64,000 nucleotides of DNA, from contig JAHLKF010000031.1 of NCBI GenBank assembly GCA_025558075.1, positions 101,517 to 165,516 on the forward strand, in the 5' to 3' direction. Origin of the DNA: Gaertneriomyces semiglobifer. Taxonomy: Eukaryota; Chytridiomycota; Chytridiomycetes; Spizellomycetales; Spizellomycetaceae. The notes beneath the pieces are model-generated. The model saw nothing but the letters and a program-made list of their open reading frames with translations, was not told the origin of the DNA and did not search any database. A program made the position numbers and the translations under genes. This document shows, piece after piece, positions 1-8,648 of this stretch; position 1 is the first letter of the stretch, and each line of letters starts with the position of its first letter.

Positions 1-1714
1 GCCCAGTGACCTGCCCAGCCAATGATGTAGCGATTCCTTGCAAACTTGTTACATCGACCTTCATAACAGCATTCGCAACCTGAATTGCAGATTGAGCAGT
101 TTGGATTGTTCCAAGTAACTCAGTAGTGCCTGTCAAATCGGCTGCAAGGTTGATAAGGTCACCCCGCATTTGCTGTTTTGCAATGTCCAAATTGTTGATG
201 TTCGACCTGTTTAGATCAACACCATCTGAAAGAAGGTCGCTTTTTGTCTCTTGTTGCTGCACTCGACTCTCAACCGCATCGATCTTGTTATCCAGTCGTA
301 TATCCTCATTCTCTAAATCATTCAGTTTGTTATCTGTTTCCGTCTTGTTGTCGGTTACTTTGTCTTCAAGATCGTCCAATTGAGTTTGGTTGTTTGTGAC
401 TGAGATAGCATAGGAGAAGGGATTTGTCTGGGTAACAGTTACGTTCGAAGAAGCACTGAGAACTGTTTTCCCGATCACTTGATCGCCTTCACGTCTCAGA
501 CTACCTCCATATGTGAGTGAAGACGACACCACATTGTCGGCGATTGATATGCCATCTCCCCCAGTGTATGGATCAACACTCAACTTGTTATTCACGGCTT
601 TAACCAAAGTGCCGTCAACGAGGCTGCTGACATTAATACCGAGTCGATTGTTTTCGTCGATGGAGAGTGTCTCATCATGGTTGACCTTGATCAACTTGCG
701 TCCATTGACTACTTCGGAGATGTCAATACCGCTTCCTGCCTGCGATTGGTATAGTTGATGAACATAGCTGGCAGTTGGTAACTGTCGAGGTTCGGCGATG
801 CTGTAGTCAACGGCTTCGGCCTTGAACCTTGGTGCCGTCAGAGTCGATAAGGTTTCATTGTAGGTAAAACGATTTGAGGAGTTAAATCCGCTAAGGCTTC
901 CAAAAAAAGGGATTTCATTAAGACCTTTACTTCTTATCGCCAATCGTGAACCAGTCTGTTGAAAGTCATCAGAGACGTTCAACTTGACAAGGGTAGCATT
1001 TCCAATGTTCTCTTCCATGTCTACAGGCAAATCCGGAATGTCGATCCAATCCCCAACACCTGGGAGGATCTCGTCCATTGCTGAATAAACACTTATTGCT
1101 CCGATGCCCTTCGACATCTCCTTCTGATCAACTCCCAATTTGCCATCCTTGACCATAAGTGGAGAGTCAATGTTCAGATGAATTTCATTGGCTTCATTCC
1201 TTTCCAAAGGAGTTTCGAACGTATCTCGAACTGAAGAAAGAATTCCTTCGCTTGTAACAACAAGCGAATCGTCTGTGAACAATGTCAGACCATCTTCCGT
1301 CACCCCCAAAGGATAAGCATTTTGTAATGAGAGAACAACCTCCCCCTCTTCATTTTCCTGGACACCCAGAGGGAATTCTGCCGCCATACGTTTCGAGGCA
1401 AGCGAGCCATCCTCCTTTATCAGCATCGTCGAATCGTCTATCTTTATTGAAACGTGTGAAAGCCCGTTTTCATCAGTGGATTTCAAAGGTTCTTCATAGA
1501 TAGGTTGAATGGTTTCGATGGTATAGTGACCATCATCCTTATCCAAACGAATATGTGGATCTTCTGTATCCAAATCCAAAATACTGACTATACCACTTCT
1601 ATTTGATAACTCGTCACCATGAATAGTATCTGCTCTCACATTTCCGGCCTTGAGTTTGTCTACGACCTCAAAATTGCGACGTACAGTGTACGAACCTTGA
1701 ATCGAATTGGGCAT
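1..1714 (-). CDS. PLV A fibre / adhesin, N-terminal part (partial)
   Basis: The reading frame is open from an ATG at 1714 down to the window edge, so the C-terminus is missing. The protein is closely similar along its length to the fibre at 37,239: shared stretches include KEMSKGIGAISVYSAMD, KLNVSDDFQQTGSRL and QQMRGDLINLAADLTGTTEL (the B copy differs at the first residues of the last one). The first ~390 residues look like beta-rich repeats. A long heptad-like coiled coil follows (DDLEDKVTDNKTETDNKLN and onward). By family knowledge this is a trimeric surface fibre of a virion, N-terminus in the capsid and distal end for host binding; that role is inferred from architecture. It is the outermost gene of the minus-strand structural cluster of element A, 48 bp from the next gene. 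Confidence 0.75.
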   Translation of the reverse strand, partial: MPNSIQGSYTVRRNFEVVDKLKAGNVRADTIHGDELSNRSGIVSILDLDTEDPHIRLDKDDGHYTIETIQPIYEEPLKSTDENGLSHVSIKIDDSTMLIKEDGSLASKRMAAEFPLGVQENEEGEVVLSLQNAYPLGVTEDGLTLFTDDSLVVTSEGILSSVRDTFETPLERNEANEIHLNIDSPLMVKDGKLGVDQKEMSKGIGAISVYSAMDEILPGVGDWIDIPDLPVDMEENIGNATLVKLNVSDDFQQTGSRLAIRSKGLNEIPFFGSLSGFNSSNRFTYNETLSTLTAPRFKAEAVDYSIAEPRQLPTASYVHQLYQSQAGSGIDISEVVNGRKLIKVNHDETLSIDENNRLGINVSSLVDGTLVKAVNNKLSVDPYTGGDGISIADNVVSSSLTYGGSLRREGDQVIGKTVLSASSNVTVTQTNPFSYAISVTNNQTQLDDLEDKVTDNKTETDNKLNDLENEDIRLDNKIDAVESRVQQQETKSDLLSDGVDLNRSNINNLDIAKQQMRGDLINLAADLTGTTELLGTIQTAQSAIQVANAVMKVDVTSLQGIATSLAGQVTG

Positions 1715-1762
1715 ATTTCTATATAGCTTACATTTTTCTTTTGGTGATGCGGCTTCGGAGAT

Positions 1763-2512
1763 TCAGATGATGTCATCCAAGAAGGAGCGTATATACCCCA
1801 GCCGGGATTGGTCGTTCAGCGACCGGCATGGTTGTGTTTTTGATACATCTGGTGACGATGTCTTCATAGAAGCCTTCATCGATGTTATCTTCTTCTTCTT
1901 CTTATTTTTCTCAGGGATGTAATCCTCATCCTTTTCTTCATAGGAATCATCGGAATCAGCTTCTTCATCGATGTCATAGTAGGCCCTTCGTCGAGGGATA
2001 GGAGTTGGTTTCCGTTTTCTGTTTTTGCTTGAGGTTGGCAGGGATACAGGTTGTTTCCCTGTTTTCCTAGTGATAGGTTTTTCAAGACGCATCATCTCTT
2101 TCAAGATACGTGCTTCGATGCTAAGTTCTTGTTGTCTTAGTTTTTCTGCTTCATGCAGGATACGTTCGTCTTCCATTCGTCTCTTCTCAGCCTCCTTTTC
2201 GGCTTTACGTTTTGCTGCTAACTCTTGACGTACCTGTAGAGCCTTCTCACGTGTTTTCTCCAGATGCGCTTTCTGCTTTTCTGAAGCGACTCTTTTCTTC
2301 TTTACTTCTTTTTCATCAGCAGAAGCAATTTGAGAAGACTCTTTGCTAGTGACCTTGCATGAATCGGCTCTACGCTCGGAGTAGCGATTCACGAGTTCTT
2401 GAATGTAGTCGTTTTCAGCACCCTCATCTTCACTCTCCTCATCTTCAGGATGAACCTCTTCAGATGAGTATTGTGGTTCTTCTTGCACTGGATGAGCCTT
2501 ACGCGGTGGCAT
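1763..2512 (-). CDS. Lys/Glu-rich coiled-coil protein (PLV A)
   Basis: A 249-aa, very highly charged protein. Residues ~65-150 form an uninterrupted charged helix (EKQKAHLEKTREKALQVRQ, then K/E/R-rich). An acidic segment and a KKKKK cluster lie near residue 210, followed by a short hydrophobic C-terminus (IRSFLDDII). It is the counterpart of the 179-aa protein at 33,123 in element B: both begin with an acidic low-complexity stretch and then a S-E-K-Q-(K/R) motif that opens the helix. That SEKQ-type charged helix is frequent in small virus-like elements, but its function is unknown. It sits between the fibre gene and a structural-cluster gene, in the same direction, so it is probably a virion or assembly component. 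Confidence 0.6.
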   Translation of the reverse strand: MPPRKAHPVQEEPQYSSEEVHPEDEESEDEGAENDYIQELVNRYSERRADSCKVTSKESSQIASADEKEVKKKRVASEKQKAHLEKTREKALQVRQELAAKRKAEKEAEKRRMEDERILHEAEKLRQQELSIEARILKEMMRLEKPITRKTGKQPVSLPTSSKNRKRKPTPIPRRRAYYDIDEEADSDDSYEEKDEDYIPEKNKKKKKITSMKASMKTSSPDVSKTQPCRSLNDQSRLGYIRSFLDDII

Positions 2513-2550
2513 TTATAGCTGAAATAGAAAATAAAAATAGGCTCGTTCAT

Positions 2551-3528
2551 CTATTTGTTGATGTTAGTCCATTCTGGTAAAGGCTGATAACCATTTAACA
2601 CCCAATCCCTATATACACTCTTGTACTTTCCTTTATGTTTAGGCATGTATTCCAGAGGATTTTCAACATCTAAGAATCGATTTCCGCGCCTCTTAAGCAT
2701 AAGTTTGAAGCGTTGTTCGGGAGATAATAGATGTTCTTCTGTACGTTGTGCGGCTCCTTTTTCCGGGGTTCGAAAGGCCATGACCTCTGCCAATGACTCA
2801 CCACTTTCCAGAAAAGGATTGTTTTCAATGTCCATTATTGGCTTCATATCCTTGTAGTGGGTTGTGATACTGTTATATCCTTCAATATCTGTACCAAAAG
2901 TACCCATCCCTGTAGGTTCAAGAAGAGATTCACCAGGGTTATAGATGCCAGCATGGTTACGGAATTTCTGAAGATGATCGTAAGCACCCCACGTTTTTCG
3001 GTGAGCGCTCTTTGAACGAGATTCCTTCATCAACGCCTCAGTCCGAGCCCTATCTTCGGTCATGGCGGCATCCTGCATGTTACGAATTCGGTCATTTAAG
3101 GAAATCTTGTTTAAGAAACCATTGCTACCAATCTGAAAAGGGTATCTTGTCTCCTGGGATGCTGTAGGTCGTTCATCAGTATAATATCCTTTACGCATTT
3201 TTGCCAACTTGGAATCACTGAAGAGGCGATGAAATGTATCAGGATGTAATGAATTGCCTCGTTCGTCACGAAGATCACCCCACGGTGTATTGTCAATTTC
3301 AACATAGTAGGGATCATTCACAAACTGCGTTTCAACTCGTCCAAACAATCTGTATTGCTGAAAAATATCATTCTCAAAGAAGCCTGTAGGTAACTTTGAG
3401 TCAACCCACTTACGTTTCTCTCTCCAGTAAATATGCTTCTCCACTTCATCGTTATTGAAGGTTTGTACTTTATCATTGTTATGAAGTAGAACCTTCAGCG
3501 TTTCAATGACATTGTTCGGTTGAGCCAT
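2551..3528 (-). CDS. Unknown structural-cluster protein (PLV A)
   Basis: 325 aa from the ATG at 3528; the frame is open to an upstream ATG at 3564 (337 aa). I prefer 3528 because the AT-rich TATA-like tract (TTATATG on the minus strand, about 3543-3550) lies just upstream, and because the longer form would overlap the divergent gene at 3553. No domain is recognised. The protein is polar and charged, lacks a signal peptide or membrane segment, and ends with a basic, aromatic segment (KHKGKYKSVYRDW). Its position between fibre/Lys-rich genes and the small helical protein matches that of the broken 35,514-37,160 gene in element B, though I see no clear sequence similarity. It is probably a minor structural protein; that is inference from location only. 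Confidence 0.55.
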   Translation of the reverse strand: MAQPNNVIETLKVLLHNNDKVQTFNNDEVEKHIYWREKRKWVDSKLPTGFFENDIFQQYRLFGRVETQFVNDPYYVEIDNTPWGDLRDERGNSLHPDTFHRLFSDSKLAKMRKGYYTDERPTASQETRYPFQIGSNGFLNKISLNDRIRNMQDAAMTEDRARTEALMKESRSKSAHRKTWGAYDHLQKFRNHAGIYNPGESLLEPTGMGTFGTDIEGYNSITTHYKDMKPIMDIENNPFLESGESLAEVMAFRTPEKGAAQRTEEHLLSPEQRFKLMLKRRGNRFLDVENPLEYMPKHKGKYKSVYRDWVLNGYQPLPEWTNINK

Positions 3529-3552
3529 TTCATTAGTATGCATATAAAAAAG

Positions 3553-3783
3553 ATGAGTAGCCAAGAACGTACCCAGAAGATTCGGGAACGCCTACGAAAG
3601 AAACTAAATGATCGGATTCAAAGTGCCATTGAGCCATCACCACCCCTTGATCAGTCTACATGTGAACTTGAGCCATTGACAACCAATGTCTTTACAAGAG
3701 ATGACATCATTCCAGACGATGATCCAAATGATTTTGTGATCATTCCTGAAGAGGATGCCGGATGGGATACACTCTTAGCGTAA
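3553..3783 (+). CDS. Small unknown protein, basic head and acidic tail
   Basis: 76 aa from the ATG at 3553 (an in-frame ATG at 3520 would give 87 aa). The N-terminus is basic and helical (SSQERTQKIRERLRKKLNDR) and the C-terminus acidic (DDIIPDDDPNDFVIIPEED). It is transcribed divergently from the 3528 gene, with a TATAAAAAA tract at 3543-3550. Its last codons overlap the stop region of the convergent gene at 3775 by 9 bp. No homologue is recognised. Compact packing between structural genes supports it as real, but the length makes it uncertain. Confidence 0.45.
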   Translation: MSSQERTQKIRERLRKKLNDRIQSAIEPSPPLDQSTCELEPLTTNVFTRDDIIPDDDPNDFVIIPEEDAGWDTLLA

Positions 3784-4086
3784 GTTCACAGGAAGTGACC
3801 TACGAAGTGCTTCATCAAAGTTTTGCTGCACTTGGTATCCCCTATTTAAACCTTTATGAAGTTGATCGATATACCCTGTCCCTCTTGAAACGGTTTCTCT
3901 AACCTTGACAGGAACCTCTGCATCATCAGCAATGTTGACGGCGAATCTATCATACACATTACGGGCTGTATCGGCATGTTTCAGAACCTGTCGTAGGCCG
4001 TGATTGACCGTGTTATAAGTGTTCAAAGCACGCATGCCAAAGTTCTTAGTCTTTGTGAAGAAATTCGAAAACTTGTTATGTAGCAT
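3775..4086 (-). CDS. Small helical structural-cluster protein (PLV A)
   Basis: A 103-aa protein, helical and mildly amphipathic. It resembles the 102-aa protein at 35,107 in element B in size, composition and pattern: short N-terminal F/K segment, then an alternating A/N/R/Y helix, ending with a dozen polar residues. Both lie next to penton/MCP genes and are transcribed against the neighbouring cluster. This conservation of a tiny gene in two otherwise diverged elements suggests a real virion role, such as a minor capsid cement or core protein. There are no recognisable motifs. Confidence 0.55.
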   Translation of the reverse strand: MLHNKFSNFFTKTKNFGMRALNTYNTVNHGLRQVLKHADTARNVYDRFAVNIADDAEVPVKVRETVSRGTGYIDQLHKGLNRGYQVQQNFDEALRRSLPVNLR

Positions 4087-4131
4087 TTACTACTATCAGC
4101 TCAAAAAAAAGTACATGATGTAAAGCCGTCA

Positions 4132-4809
4132 CTAGTCTACAAACCCGCTACTATGGCAATCTATCACAATGGTGAAACCTTTGCGTTGCAAGTCGATCGG
4201 TTGTAGAGTATCAGCATCTAGCAGACGTATGTCAATACTAGACACCAATCCGGTCTCAGTGTCAATAAAATCGGTATCAAAGTAATTCTGCGTACAAAGA
4301 ACTGTCTGGGTCTCTTGAGAGATGGGTATCTGGGCTATGATATTCAAATCTTCAACACCAGCAACAATTACATCATCCAATCGAATAGTAGAGGAAGTTA
4401 CTAGAACCATTTTTACACCTGTCAGATCAATAGGATGTTGCAATGTGACCGATGTAGAGGATGTAGTTGTTTGGGATAGACCTATGATTTTTCCAGCCGT
4501 TGATTCTTTGAACGAAAACTTGAAATCTGACGGAGCAGTAACTGTCAGTTTACCTGTGATGTTAGAGTAATTTGCAGTGTACTGCTGACTGCCTACAGAG
4601 TTCATTCCAAGCGTAATAGCATCAACAAGGTCATCAGGACTATACACTCCTGTGGGTATGGTAAAAGTTCTCATCCCAGTGTCCCAGAATGCAATCTTGT
4701 TGTTGTTTTCAGATACGATGTTCCATGACTGGAAGAATGATGGAATTGTAGCGGATCTTGTTACACGCAATGGGCTCGGATAATATCCATCTAGGGGCAT
4801 TCTTGTCAC
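4132..4809 (-). CDS. Penton-like minor capsid protein (PLV A)
   Basis: 225 aa, predicted all-beta. It aligns with the 241-aa protein at 32,321 in element B: SFFQSWNIVSENNNKIAFWD against SFTQDWDLINEENNTLLFKE, then a GVYSPDDLVDAI / GNYTVADFPQELA helix, then QQYTANYSNITGKLTV / QSYTVSYSNTTRKLTI. The gene is small, predicted single-jelly-roll, and adjacent to the packaging ATPase and MCP, which is the hallmark arrangement of PLV/virophage penton proteins. These form the pentameric vertices of the capsid. It is divergent from the ATPase, with a 91-bp AT-rich intergenic region that presumably holds both promoters. The call rests on context, length and the A/B comparison, not on a diagnostic residue. 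Confidence 0.65.
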   Translation of the reverse strand: MTRMPLDGYYPSPLRVTRSATIPSFFQSWNIVSENNNKIAFWDTGMRTFTIPTGVYSPDDLVDAITLGMNSVGSQQYTANYSNITGKLTVTAPSDFKFSFKESTAGKIIGLSQTTTSSTSVTLQHPIDLTGVKMVLVTSSTIRLDDVIVAGVEDLNIIAQIPISQETQTVLCTQNYFDTDFIDTETGLVSSIDIRLLDADTLQPIDLQRKGFTIVIDCHSSGFVD

Positions 4810-4900
4810 CGTTGCTAGAACGGTTGCTGGCTAAGATGAGTTTCTTCATGAGAGATGTCTTGTTAGTTAAGATAGAATAACTTAACTACCTACAGTAATA

Positions 4901-5593
4901 ATGAAGTCTGATAGAATGACAAGCGCTGAGATCAAGATCAAACCACTACCATCGCAACTCGCAGGGAAAACAAGAGATAATACTGACACACGGTTACCTA
5001 GAAAGTATGCTTTTGTTGTTTACAATGGCGCACGATTCTCAGGTAAGACGTTGAATATTGCTGTTATTACAAAGATGTTTCTCAAGAAGCAATATAGTAA
5101 CATAATCATACTGACACCTAACCCACTCGATTCAAACTGGAATCCATTGCGGAAGAGTAGAAAGGTGCATATCTTTGATGATATCAGTAATGACTTGCTA
5201 GAGTATATTCATGAGAGCCAAATGCAAGAGTTCGTTCAAACCAACAGGACAAAAGACCTTCTTCTCATCATAGATGACTTTAACATGCAAAAAGGACATA
5301 AGAAGACCCTAGATGTACTGGCTACAAGAGGCAGACATGCGGGCATTACCGTAATCCTTTCGAGTCAATACTTTCATCATAACAGTCCAGCAGTGCGTTC
5401 GAACGCAACCAACTGGATCATATTTAGACCATTGAAGAGCGAGTTGAAAAAAATGGTTGAAGCAGGATTATCTCTTGCACTACCTGTAGACGTTTTCGAA
5501 AAGTTCATCATGGAGAATACTAAGAAACCGTTCCATTTTGTACACATCAACTTACAAAGTAGCAAATGTCCTTTCAGGGTAGGGTTCTCGTAG
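4901..5593 (+). CDS. FtsK/HerA (A32-like) genome-packaging ATPase (PLV A)
   Basis: A 230-aa P-loop ATPase. Walker A is GARFSGKT at residues ~43-50, Walker B is LLIIDDF at ~121-127, followed by a sensor region (TRGRHAGITVILSSQ) with the Gln typical of A32-like packaging motors. In this family the enzyme pumps genome DNA into the preformed capsid. Length (about 230 aa) is usual for PLV ATPases. It lies 38 bp upstream of the MCP on the same strand, with a T-tract before the MCP start, so ATPase and MCP form a late-type pair. It is only distantly similar to the ATPases at 31,550 and 60,433. Confidence 0.85.
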   Translation: MKSDRMTSAEIKIKPLPSQLAGKTRDNTDTRLPRKYAFVVYNGARFSGKTLNIAVITKMFLKKQYSNIIILTPNPLDSNWNPLRKSRKVHIFDDISNDLLEYIHESQMQEFVQTNRTKDLLLIIDDFNMQKGHKKTLDVLATRGRHAGITVILSSQYFHHNSPAVRSNATNWIIFRPLKSELKKMVEAGLSLALPVDVFEKFIMENTKKPFHFVHINLQSSKCPFRVGFS

Positions 5594-5631
5594 TCTTTTT
5601 TTTTTTTGAAAGACCATTGTAAAACATTCAT

Positions 5632-6978
5632 ATGTCACAAAGAAGCGTAATTGAAACGACTGAAGTTAGGAAGGTACCCAGTCCATTTGTCTACAAGAGG
5701 AATGCTAGAAACGGAGTTGTACTGAACTTTCAACCTACTTCGCAAGTAAGGTTTGAACCGACGAACGGATCTTCAGACTGCCGTGCCGGAGGAAAAATTA
5801 TGTTCAAGATTGCTGATGACAAGCGCTTTTGGTTAGTGAATGAAACAATTCACAGGTATCGAGTTGTAGGGTTGGATGCGAATGGTGCAGAGGTTGTCAG
5901 TGGTACCGCTAATCATAAACTAACACAGAGTGGAACGGATGCAGTATGGCAACGTATGTCAGTGTTGATGGATGGTAGAATCATTGAAGATCTCAACCGT
6001 TATAATCTGTTTACAGCACATGAGAACGCGTTGACATCTTATGAAACCAAAGAGCACCTAGGCATTTGCGAGTATTACACTCCTGATGCTGTGGCAGCGC
6101 ATAACAATTCTGCAAAAATTGCACAGACTCGTGCATATTCTGCCACAGCGTTGTCGCTTAGTTTCTTCCAGAATCCTATTGCATTTCCTCTTTGCCTAGT
6201 CAAAGGTGGTGTTACCGTTGAGATGACCGCAGAGACTGACCTTGCATCTGTGTTCCCTGATGCTACAGGTATAACTTCATACAAAATTGTTGAAAACGAA
6301 CTTATCTGTCAATTCGCTGAACCCGTCCCCGAATATTATGCAAAGATCCTTTCAATTATGGAGAGTGGTGAATCGCTTTCCATTCCTCTACAAGTTGTCT
6401 GGAACCAAGAATTTGCAGGTCAAGACTCTCGCGTACAGCAACTGAATGTAGTAACAGGCGAGCAATCATCAGTGTCAAGTCTCATGTTAGTAACAATGAA
6501 GCATGGTGATGATACTGTGGACAAACTCAATTACTCCGATGATGCTGGAATTCGAACAGTCTCTATTCAAGTCGGTACATCGAGGTTCCCGGAAGGAAAG
6601 GCCATTTTCAATGGATCAAGTAATGGCGTACTAGACCCCGAAATGTACGCCTTGTCCCAACGCTACAAAGATTCAACAGATGTTTGCTATGCTCCTACAA
6701 GTGCTGATTTGACAGGATGGGCTTTGAATGGTAAATCGGTCAAGCACTGGTCATGGAGACAGAATTTCAAGCAATCTCAGGATATGATTGGTGGAGGTTT
6801 ACAAACTTTAGCAGATGGTCGTATTATGATTAATATCAGCCAATATCCCAACCCTCCTGAAACTACTCCAAACTTTGCACCAAATACTACATTCAAGGAC
6901 AAGACCTTCCATGTATTCTGGACAACCGATCACGAAATGCAGATCACCAGAGACGGTGTTAGATTAGTACCTGCATAA
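5632..6978 (+). CDS. Major capsid protein, probable double jelly-roll (PLV A)
   Basis: A 448-aa protein, beta-rich throughout, without membrane segments. N-terminal motifs (FQPTSQVRFEP; GGKIMFKI) and the C-terminal half (FHVFWTTDHEMQI) fit two successive jelly rolls. It is immediately downstream of the packaging ATPase, and penton, ATPase and MCP are clustered as in PLVs. The 416-aa protein at 33,749 is a very diverged counterpart. The assignment is from size, predicted fold and synteny; a structure prediction would confirm two eight-stranded barrels. The ORF is intact and ends at TAA. Confidence 0.7.
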   Translation: MSQRSVIETTEVRKVPSPFVYKRNARNGVVLNFQPTSQVRFEPTNGSSDCRAGGKIMFKIADDKRFWLVNETIHRYRVVGLDANGAEVVSGTANHKLTQSGTDAVWQRMSVLMDGRIIEDLNRYNLFTAHENALTSYETKEHLGICEYYTPDAVAAHNNSAKIAQTRAYSATALSLSFFQNPIAFPLCLVKGGVTVEMTAETDLASVFPDATGITSYKIVENELICQFAEPVPEYYAKILSIMESGESLSIPLQVVWNQEFAGQDSRVQQLNVVTGEQSSVSSLMLVTMKHGDDTVDKLNYSDDAGIRTVSIQVGTSRFPEGKAIFNGSSNGVLDPEMYALSQRYKDSTDVCYAPTSADLTGWALNGKSVKHWSWRQNFKQSQDMIGGGLQTLADGRIMINISQYPNPPETTPNFAPNTTFKDKTFHVFWTTDHEMQITRDGVRLVPA

Positions 6979-7030
6979 GTCATATTTTTTCCTAGACAAT
7001 AGGTAGGAATCTCCTAATTGAATTGAATCA

Positions 7031-7183
7031 ATGGTTAAGCGAAAGAAGTTAGTCAACACGACAAACATGCCTCCAGGTTTGAAAAAGTACCATAACGCCC
7101 GAAACAAGCAGATTCGTGCCGCACGTAAGGCGGCGGGAAGTCGTAGGGCTGTTACTAAAGTTAATCGTGTAATCTATATTTAG
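7031..7183 (+). CDS. 50-aa Arg/Lys-rich protein
   Basis: A tiny ORF starting 52 bp after the MCP stop, same strand. It encodes a strongly basic peptide (MVKRKKLVNTTNMPPG, then KQIRAARKAAGSRRAV) with about 15 Lys/Arg and no acidic residues. Small basic proteins next to capsid genes are typical DNA-condensing core peptides in adenovirus-like and PLV genomes. The function is inferred from composition and position. It is too small to be certain it is translated. Confidence 0.45.
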   Translation: MVKRKKLVNTTNMPPGLKKYHNARNKQIRAARKAAGSRRAVTKVNRVIYI

Positions 7184-7571
7184 TAACCTATTTGATCCTG
7201 CCCGGAAAAGAGCCTTCCATGGCGGCGGTTTGCCGCATCACCGGACGTGCGGCTCGCTGGGTCGGTTCTATCGGATAGCCGTATAAGTAGGAATGCTACT
7301 CGGAGAGGGATGTCGCACCATCATTCACACTCAATAGCATCTGCTCCGCCGCCAAGTCAAAACAATCAACCCGGATAAGGAACACCTCCGGTGTGACTCG
7401 TTCGATCAGAGATCGAACTCGAACCGCAAACTCGAACTCTGACCGCCAACTCTGAAACACGTATCACGACTCTGAAACACGAAATCGCTAAATATAGTCA
7501 ACTCTGAAACACAGATCGCAAGTCTGAAACACCGTCAACAACTCTGAGACAAATCTCATCTATTTTTAAGA
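7184..7571. other. Non-coding gap, GC-richer, with hairpin and iterons
   Basis: 388 bp without a credible gene, noticeably more GC-rich than its neighbours in its first 250 bp. It contains an 8-bp inverted repeat with a 3-nt loop (GTTCGATC-AGA-GATCGAAC near 7409-7427). Its right third carries the ~20-bp-spaced repeats annotated separately. In a compact element this is the largest gap, so it is the best candidate for a replication origin or control region of element A. Confidence 0.45.
7449..7550. repeat. ACTCTGAAACAC iterons
   Basis: The 12-mer ACTCTGAAACAC starts at 7449, 7469 and 7501. A one-base variant (AGTCTGAAACAC) starts at 7521 and a shortened ACTCTGAGAC at 7541. Start-to-start spacing is 20, 32, 20 and 20 bp, i.e. 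mostly two helical turns, so bound proteins would sit on one face of the DNA. This is an iteron-type array, seen directly. A binding protein is unknown. Confidence 0.6.
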
Positions 7572-8090
7572 ATGGGTAAGACTGGAGGCAGCAAGTCTCA
7601 TGGAATGAAATATGCCCGTGGCCATCATGCTCTCGTAGTTCATCCGGCTACAGCATCACGTATAAAGGGAGAATTGATAGAGGATGAAGAAGAGGGTCTC
7701 TGCTACAGGAAGCACATTACTCGAACTGTGTGTGAAGGTGCTAGAGAGGGAAAATGGTACCTTAGGAAGGTCGATAAACAGCTTAAACGGTTCAAACGTA
7801 GGAAAGCTAAGAGGGCTAAGGCTCTCGAAAAGGAAGAGGAGCGTACAAAGCGCTCCAGCGACGTTATCAAATCGATACCTAAAATGGAAGTAAACATTTT
7901 AGATTATAACTCTGACAGTGATGGAAGCTCCTCTTCCGATGAGTCTGACAGTAGCACCACGGACAATGACAGTACCGATGATGGTAACAGTACCGATGAT
8001 GGTAACAGCACGGATGGGGGCAAACCTGATGATGTCGAAAAGGAACAAGAAGCATCAGTACCATCCCCTGTGAAACGCAAGGCTAAGTAA
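7572..8090 (+). CDS. Unknown 172-aa protein with Ser/Asp-rich repeat tail
   Basis: The N-terminal 100 residues are basic (KVDKQLKRFKRRKAKRAKA). The C-terminal part is an acidic Ser/Thr/Asp low-complexity tail with three copies of a NSTDDG-like hexapeptide encoded by near-identical 18-bp units (about 7970-8020). It ends in a short basic patch (PVKRKAK) that could be a nuclear signal. It begins right after the iteron array, in the direction of the polymerase gene. No family is recognised; it may be a DNA-binding or condensing protein. Confidence 0.5.
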   Translation: MGKTGGSKSHGMKYARGHHALVVHPATASRIKGELIEDEEEGLCYRKHITRTVCEGAREGKWYLRKVDKQLKRFKRRKAKRAKALEKEEERTKRSSDVIKSIPKMEVNILDYNSDSDGSSSSDESDSSTTDNDSTDDGNSTDDGNSTDGGKPDDVEKEQEASVPSPVKRKAK

Positions 8091-8313
8091 GATTTCAGCA
8101 TACTTCCTAACTCAGCACCACATGCCATGTGAACGAACATCAAAAAAATCATGTACATCTTTCAGTGCTTCTTAGCACTCAATCTTTGTTTATCGACACT
8201 CTAAAAAACGTGTTTCAAAACAACATAAAAAGTATAAAATTACATTTAAAGACAAAAAACAATTGTATTTGTAATTGTGATTGTAATCATTGTAATCAAT
8301 AAAGTTCATTCAC

Positions 8314-8550
8314 ATGGCAAGAACACATGGTGCACTGCAGAAACTTTACAAGTGGCGACTCTATAAAAAGAACTCGGATGGCTCGGATACATTCGTAAGG
8401 GATTTCAAAACACAAAAGGACATATGTGAGTATATAGGGTACCCCAACAAGAACTATTTGAGTTATATCTACGACCATGCTAAGCAGCGTGAAGCATTTC
8501 TTAATACATATCGTGTTACAAAGATCACCGATGATGTGCTACGTCTATGA
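8314..8550 (+). CDS. Small unknown protein (possible DNA-binding)
   Basis: A 78-aa basic protein (MARTHGALQKLYKWRLYKKN, then FKTQKDICEYIG). The segment F-x-T-Q-K-D-I-C-E-Y-I-G resembles the helix-turn-helix modules found beside homing endonucleases (NUMOD-like), but the match is weak. Upstream, 8240-8300 is AT-rich with repeated TTGTAAT-type units. It lies 98 bp before the polymerase gene on the same strand. Confidence 0.4.
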   Translation: MARTHGALQKLYKWRLYKKNSDGSDTFVRDFKTQKDICEYIGYPNKNYLSYIYDHAKQREAFLNTYRVTKITDDVLRL

Positions 8551-8648
8551 GAACAGAGAAGAAGAAATGCGTTTAAAGATTGAAATATTTAAGCTAAGGA
8601 ATAACATAAGAACATAAGAATAGAAGATTCTCTAAACCATTAACAAAG

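Noticed and set aside
1707..1922. Plus-strand frame opposite the Lys-rich gene
   Set aside because: Antisense shadow of a conserved minus-strand gene, with Phe-rich composition from poly-Lys codons.
7196..7210. TTTGATCCTGCCCGG resembling the start of small-subunit rRNA
   Set aside because: Only ~10 bases agree with the universal rRNA 5' end and no rRNA-like sequence follows.
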